Source: Protea cynaroides (taxonomy: Eukaryota; Streptophyta; Magnoliopsida; Proteales; Proteaceae). Taken from it: 64,000 nucleotides of DNA. The notes under the pieces are model-generated. The model did no database searches, was not told the origin of the DNA, and saw nothing but the letters and a program-made list of their open reading frames with translations. The position numbers and the translations under genes were made by a program. The number at the start of each line of letters is the position of its first letter. Within the stretch, counting starts at the first letter, position 1. Below, piece by piece: positions 59,078 to 64,000 of the stretch. The stretch lies in NCBI GenBank assembly GCA_028583415.1, contig CM053273.1, positions 84,720,522 through 84,784,521 of the forward strand, read 5' to 3'.

Positions 59078-59580
59078 CAACAGGAAAAAGAAAAGAATCA
59101 ATGGAAGGATGAAGATATGACCTAAGGCTTCTCACCTCAAGGCCTAGGCAGCCTCTCACTATCGGAGGTCTCCCACCTCAAGAGTCTCTGACTCCAACCA
59201 TTATTAATTCAAATCTAAACTGTCTTTGGCTCATGCCTTTACATGATTTAAATAGGAATTGAAATAAAGTCCTAACAAAGGTAAGCCTAATCAGCTAGGA
59301 ATGTAAATAACAATGGAAATAAAATATCTTATTAAAATCTACTAAACTTGGTATATGAATCTACTAAAATTGGGATTGACTTGGGATAGCTTGACTAGCA
59401 AATCTTGAACAGCTTGACCAAATCAGTTCTTAATCTTGATTTGATCTTGCAACTTGATCTTGATTTGATCTTGCGAGATCTTGCGACTATATTTGATATC
59501 GTGAGGCTGTAATGGGCTGCAAGCTGTCTGGACCCCACTCCAATGACCCATTGTCGGTTGGGCTGATTCTGCATCATACA
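58180..59580 (-). mobile_element. Non-autonomous LTR element remnant (TRIM/LARD-like)
   Basis: On the minus strand a primer-site match TTTGGTATCAAAGCCC (plus 58945-58960) follows the end of an upstream repeat (59580 to ~58961). A purine tract GAGCCGGGGGAG (plus 58827-58838) precedes a second repeat from 58826 down. The interior is only ~134 bp. The two flanking repeats share architecture and short words (TGATG.AGA, ATCAAATATRGTCGCAAG, GGTGAGA) but have diverged strongly. A poly-T run is at about 59048-59075. No gene. Confidence 0.5.
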
Positions 59581-59769
59581 CCCACTTTGCTATCTCATAT
59601 TAGTTATGGAAAAGTTCTTCAGGAAAAAATATGACACTTCTCCAATAGGAGCCCATAAAGCACCTCCAACTTTCTTCTTTGCGCTGAGCAGGTTAAGAGG
59701 ACTTGGTATAGTTTGTTTTTGGTGTTCACATCAGGATCCTAGTACCAGGAGCTTTATTTAGAGTTTGAG

Positions 59770-60900
59770 CATGTGCTTTGCAATCCCCCTTCCCAGACAT
59801 TGATAATACACATACTGTTTGCACTTTAGCGGTCACTGCTTGGGCTATATATGAACCAGCATGCTGTTGTCTCAATAGGTTCTCGCAACCTAGATGCCAC
59901 TTCAATTTTTGCAGGTTAGCACTGGAGATAGAGAAGCAGACACAAAGTTCAATCCGCTAGGCTTCTAGGAGGTGACTATGAAACCTGATTCCCACAATTA
60001 TCCAGATCTTAAGAAAGTGAATTCTGATACTGCTCCCATTGCATGATGAAGCTGATGTTAGCGGAGTGGTACACAGTGATCATAAAGGTCTCTTCCAAGG
60101 AGTGGCAGCAGCTGTTGGTAGCAGGCCTGCTTTTTTTTTTTTCTGCTATAGTTGGAATTGAAAGCAGTTCAAGTTGGTCTTCTTTTTGCCAAAGATCTGG
60201 AGCAAGATAACCTAACCATCAAAAGTGACTCTTCAAGTTGCCCAAAAGTGGTATATAAGGCATACCCAGTAAAACTAAGCCAACCGGATATAAAGCTAAA
60301 GCGACTTTAGTATTTATATCATTTGTAGGTGCGGCTAAGTCCCCTTGGAAAGAACGGCGAAGTCCATCCGAATTGTCAAGCATTGGTTGCAAGATCAAAA
60401 GTTGAATTCACCTTCCCAAATTCACCTCCGCCAAAGAGGGAACAAATTTTAGGGAGATGAGAAGTGGGGGAAAGAGTGAGGAAATGACCGGTGCATTCAT
60501 TCAATACGAATCTTTCTATTCCGAGTCTTTAGCATAAGGCTTTTTGGTTGCTCGTTTAAGTGGGAGTCAACTTCAAATGCTTGGCAGGTCACTTTTATCA
60601 GCTCAACCACCAGGAGAGGGTGGTCATAGATCAGGAAAGAAGGCTATGAAAAACCTATCCTAAAGGAGGAGTCAGTCTTTTTTGGATTTTGAGGCACATT
60701 TGCGGACAATTATGCCATTCGGAAGAAGCCTTCTACAGAGGGAAAGTTTTAGTCATGGCCCAGGAAAGTTCTACTTGTTGCTAAACAATAATCTCCAGCG
60801 TGGTGCCTGGCTTTCAGAATATCAAGTTTTCTTTTGTTAGGCATGCATGTAATTTTGTAGCTTCTTGCTTTGCTGAAGGATTCTGTTATCGATGCTAGCT
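59770..60900 (+). pseudogene. LINE-type RNase H remnant, interrupted
   Basis: Plus-strand pieces of an RVT_3-type RNase H: GVVHSDHKGLFQGVAAAVGS (about 60060-60125), ELKAVQVGLLFAKDLEQDN, LTIKSDSSSC (to ~60240), and after a gap the domain's end FQNIKFSFVRHACNFVASCF (about 60815-60880). Such domains stand at the C-terminus of plant L1-type LINE polyproteins. Stops and frameshifts are frequent. The gap is filled by the organelle-like insert at 60245-60660. Confidence 0.55.
60245..60660. other. Probable organelle-derived insert (atpI-like piece)
   Basis: On the minus strand, about 60345-60285 encodes LAAPTNDINTKVALAL, almost identical to a conserved segment of plastid ATP synthase subunit a (atpI). 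The surrounding bases are not related to the LINE RNase H they interrupt. The rest of the insert (for example AATACGAATCTTTCTATTCC) looks organellar in style, but I cannot assign it. A nuclear plastid or mitochondrial DNA insertion is likely; boundaries are inferred from where RNase H similarity stops and resumes. Confidence 0.45.
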
Positions 60901-61019
60901 AGGGAGGGTTGTCACCAGTTTGACTTTCTTATTTTTGACTGAGTTCTGTTCTAAGGTCCTTGCTTTAGTATCTTATGTTTTTCTTTACTGTATTTCAATT
61001 TGGCTGACGATAAATACCT

Positions 61020-61395
61020 ACAGTTGATGGTCGCAAGAATGAGGACATTGAGAAGTATGAAAGACTTCAGTGAAAAAAAAAAAAAAACCCCAAAAAGGCA
61101 AGATTAGGAAGGATGAATAAAAAAAGAATACATTCATGGAAACTCAATAATAGCACCAAGGGATGACAAGATGAGAGAGAGTTGGAACCTGCGCAACAAT
61201 AAAAACTGGATGAACTAGTAAGGAGTGATTGAGGGGTGGATGAAGATTTTCTGGGTTGAAGTGGTTAGTACTGAGCAGAGAGATGAGTATTCATAAGTTG
61301 GTAGTAATAGATATGGCCATAAATAATATGGGAGGAAGGAATAGGATTCGTATGGCCAACCCCATGTAGATTGGGCTAAGGTTAGTGAGTTGAGC
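61020..61395 (+). pseudogene. 3' end of a second RTE-type LINE
   Basis: Translates in pieces like the C-terminus of the LINE at 43.6-53.4 kb: MRTLRSM, KARLGRMNKKRIHSW and, near the end, GGCCAACCCCATGTAGATTG, which parallels that element's GGCCCCATTTAGTTGGG tail. Truncated and full of stops. Confidence 0.5.
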
Positions 61396-61418
61396 TGACT
61401 TAAGGAAATAAATAATGG

Positions 61419-61758
61419 TGTTAAGATTTATTTCTGGTTGTCACCTAGAGTTGTCTAGGTGTCACTCGTATGGTTATGTTTACAATCTTTAATCTTTCCT
61501 TTCTTTATCTTATGATGACTAGGTCTTAGGTGTGTCTTAGTAGCACATTGGTTGTATATGGACAGCTATATATGGACTGTACATGGACAGCGGTATATTG
61601 ATTGTATATGGACTGTCATTAGTTGTACATGGGCTGCCTAATTGATTATAAGTAGTAGAGGGATGGGGGAGATAATCACAATCAATCTCTTCCCCTCTCC
61701 ACAATTTCTCTCTTTTCTATTAGTCTCTTTCTTTGATTTTCTCTTTTACAGTGTTACA
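61419..61758 (+). repeat. 5' LTR of the copia element
   Basis: Starts TGTTAAGATTTATTTCTGG and ends ACAGTGTTACA, directly followed by the primer site. 61555-61635 holds four near-repeats of TATGGACTG / TGTACATGGRC. CT-rich before the end. Confidence 0.75.
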
Positions 61759-61770
61759 TGGTATTAGAGC
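61759..61770 (+). promoter_or_regulatory. Primer binding site, initiator-Met tRNA type
   Basis: TGGTATTAGAGC, one change from the standard TGGTATCAGAGC, immediately after the LTR. Confidence 0.85.
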
Positions 61771-62257
61771 AAGGTTAATAAACTTCTGCTGCAAGTTTTT
61801 GGTCGTTGGTTTGAGAGTCTATTTCTGTTCTCCCTCTTCTCTTCTCTTTCCCTAATTTTGTCCCATGAATTTTAGACTCAAACCTCGATAAGATGGAAAC
61901 GATTAACATGGGAACTCAACAAGGTATTTGTTTGGAATCTGTTCTTCATCAGTTCTGAGAATGATGCACAGTTCCTGAATTTTCTTTGTGATTCTATTAC
62001 ATTGCTTCTGTTCAAGAGCAATTCTTTCTTCAGCAAGATATTTTTTTTGATATCGATGTGTTCAGCGACCAGCGCTACCTGGTATTTTAAACTCATCTTA
62101 TTCAGCAGTTTTTATTGGTATTCATTCCTGTACTACAGGTTGTACCTCTGCAGTAGTGAAAGATAAGAAGCAATTTTTTTTGGAAGGATGTCCCATTGTT
62201 ACAGTAGTAAGATTCTGGACAAATATCTCTCTTTCTTGTTTTGGTTCTTTTTCAAAC

Positions 62258-63100
62258 ATGACTGAATCTAAGAATCATGTGGATGGTGTTCATGTCCAAA
62301 TTACTTCAATCAAATTGGTTGGCTTATCTAAGTTTCCGCTGTGGAAACAAGCTGTAACCATCTATCTCACTATTAGAGATAAGTTGGCTTATATATACGA
62401 TGATCCCCCAAATTCCAAGGATTTAACAAATGGCACTTGGACCCACGAGAATGCTACTGTCATGGTTTGGTTGTTTAATAGCATGGAACCTTCTGTGACT
62501 GCCAATGTGATATTTCACACAATAGCCAAGGGCATTTGGAATGACTTATAGGAGAGTTTCTCTCAAGATACAAACTTATCTCGTGTTTATGACTTATATG
62601 AATGTCTATTCAATTGTAAACAGGGAAACAGGTCTATTGCGGAATTTTATAGCTCTGTCAAAGGAATCTGGCAAGAACTGAATGTCTATCAGCCCCTTAC
62701 TACTGACCTCAATACTTTGAAGGCTCAGCGTGCAAAATTTCAGGTGGCAACATTCCTGTCTGGTCTCAGTTCTGAGTTGCAGCCTCTTAAAAGCCAATTG
62801 CTTACTGGAAATAAAGTTTTGACCTTGAATGAGGCCTTTTGCCGTGTTCAGCACATTGTCAACCCTACTTTCTCCAAGTCCAACAAACTACTACCTCTGA
62901 CAACTCTGCCTTATTCACTTCTAATAGCAACCAAGGTCGCAGTAGCTCTGGCAGAGGTCGTTGTCGTGGTTGAGGTCGTGGTGGCCGAGGTGATGCTTCA
63001 ATGCGTATCTGTTCTTATTGTGGTAAACGGAACCACGCTGTTGATCACTAGGGTAAAAATGGAAAGCCTCCTCAATGGAATTCAGGGTCCCCTTCTCAGG
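62258..63100 (+). pseudogene. Copia gag, broken
   Basis: Starts at ATG 62258 (MTESKNHVDGVHVQITSIKL). The usual copia gag pattern follows: KLVGLSKFPLWKQAV, AYIYDDPP, VMVWLFNSMEPSV and GIWNDL, then a TAG at 62549-62551. It continues SRVYDLYECLFNCKQGNRSI, FYSSVKGIWQELNVYQP and QVATFLSGLSSELQPLKSQLL. In a shifted frame near 63005 the zinc knuckle region CSYCGKRNHAVDH is followed by a stop where its last Cys should be. Confidence 0.85.
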
Positions 63101-63260
63101 TAGCCAGTGTTGTTACATCCCTGAGTGATACCCCCACACCTGACCCTTCTGTTGATGGATATTCTTCTTCCACTGTTACATTATCCAAGGATGATTTTCA
63201 TAAACTGTTGGCTCGGCTCAATCAGTTGGATACTCAGGGCATGCTCCACCCACTGCTAGT

Positions 63261-64000
63261 TTGGCGCATACACGTAATGCTGCCTTCTTTGCATACATGG
63301 CCTCTACTCCTTGGGTTATTGACTCGGGAGCCTCGTCTCATATAACTGGTAAGTCATATGTATTTTCTTCTTTTACCCATTCCGTGCAACCGTCCAATGT
63401 TTACCTTGCTGATGGATCCGCTACCAATGTTTTTGGTAAGGGAACTGCCTCTTTATCCCCTAGTTTATCTCTTTCATCTGTGTTTCATGTCCCTCGTCTA
63501 CCCATGAATTTACTATCCGTTAGCTTTTTGGCTAAAACCTTAAACTGTTCCGTCACCTTTTTCCCTACCTGTTGTGTATTTCAGGATCTTCAGACGAAGG
63601 CGACACTTGGTGGTGGGCATGAGAAGGATGGACTGTATTTCTTGGACACCATCCCATCCTCTACCGTTGCACTTACTACCACTAAGGTTTCACCAATACT
63701 TTGACATGTTCGGTTAGGTCATGTTTCTCTCTCTCACCTTCAACTCATGGTTCCTGGTTGCAAGAATGTTACCACACTTGAGTGCGAGGCATGTCAATTA
63801 GGAAAACACCACCATTCCTCTTTCCCGTTACGTACTATACCTAGAAGTACAACTCCATTTTCCTTAGTCCATTCTGATATTTGGGGTCCCATTCAGGTCA
63901 AGATTCGTTCTGATTTTAGCTATTTTGTCACATTTGTGGATGATTACTCTAGAACTACTTGGTTATATTTGCTAAAGGATGGCTCTGAGTTCTTTTCTGT
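63261..64000 (+). pseudogene. Copia pol: protease and integrase start, partial
   Basis: Frame from ATG 63261. Aspartic protease motif WVIDSGASSHITG at residues 18-30, then NVYLADGSATNVFGKGTA and FHVPRLPMNLLSVSFLAK. A TGA at 63702-63704 stands where the gag-pre-integrase Trp is expected. In the same frame the zinc-binding HHCC follows (RLGHVSLSHL, CEACQLGK), then VHSDIWGPI and FVDDYSRTTWLYLLK with the first two catalytic Asp of integrase. The window ends inside integrase. Confidence 0.85.

Larger units (their letters stand above)
61419..64000 (+). mobile_element. Ty1/copia element, 5' part (runs off the window)
   Basis: 340-bp 5' LTR, initiator-Met primer site, gag, protease and the start of integrase in copia order. 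The 3' LTR is beyond the window, so the target duplication cannot be tested. In-frame stops at 62549, at the zinc knuckle and at 63702 show it is no longer autonomous. Confidence 0.85.

Overview
This is nuclear DNA from a flowering plant. It is AT-rich and intron-bearing, and it is packed with angiosperm-type transposable elements: Ty3/gypsy chromovirus, Ty1/copia, RTE-type and RNase H-bearing LINEs, hAT, Mutator-like, TRIM and Au-type SINE. The species cannot be named from this window. Ordinary genes are few. I support a two-exon DUF7054-family gene (23911-24463, minus), the three 3'-terminal exons of a PROTEIN TARGETING TO STARCH (PTST)-like gene with a CBM48 domain (40206-41525, minus), and a short RING-H2 (ATL-like) reading frame carried inside a Mutator-like element (33419-33742, minus).

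Region by region. Bases 1-5.3 kb hold decayed retroelement gag frames; a copia gag is split by a MITE that is itself split by a solo LTR. 5.3-7.4 kb holds a decayed GGGTTGGG-rich element and a long CT microsatellite. 7.4-10.7 kb is an inverted-repeat element whose GGT-repeat core was split by a second solo LTR of the same family. A third copy lies at 14.1-15.6 kb and contains a 500-N assembly gap. 11-21 kb holds hAT-like elements (one nested in a relative, with a perfect 8-bp target duplication), a foldback MITE and a tRNA-like SINE. 23-25 kb is the DUF7054 gene. 27-31 kb holds a TRIM, small MITEs and a SINE piece. 31.3-34.0 kb is a Pack-MULE-like element with a perfect 9-bp target duplication, carrying the RING-H2 frame and interrupted by a probable solo LTR. 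It is followed by a ~186-bp tandem repeat and another MITE. 36-40 kb is mainly repeats.

The centrepiece is 40.2-64 kb. The PTST exons are followed upstream by a 15.5-kb hAT element (42595-58094) bounded by a perfect 8-bp duplication, ATGAGGAG. This hAT carries a decayed BED-finger transposase, a captured fragment of a BRI1-like brassinosteroid-receptor ectodomain and a decayed plastid-type tRNA-Asn. An RTE-type LINE (43589-53350, 14-bp target duplication) inserted into it. That LINE was in turn hit by a Reina-like chromovirus (43838-49392) and by a 1-kb non-autonomous member of the same hAT family (51363-52366). A 132-bp MITE of that family also sits in a PTST intron. Beyond 58.1 kb come a non-autonomous LTR element, an RNase H-bearing LINE remnant interrupted by organelle-like DNA, an RTE LINE tail and the 5' end of a copia element that runs off the window. 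The 5' PTST exons are not visible, so the gene either has a very long TE-filled intron or has been cut off.
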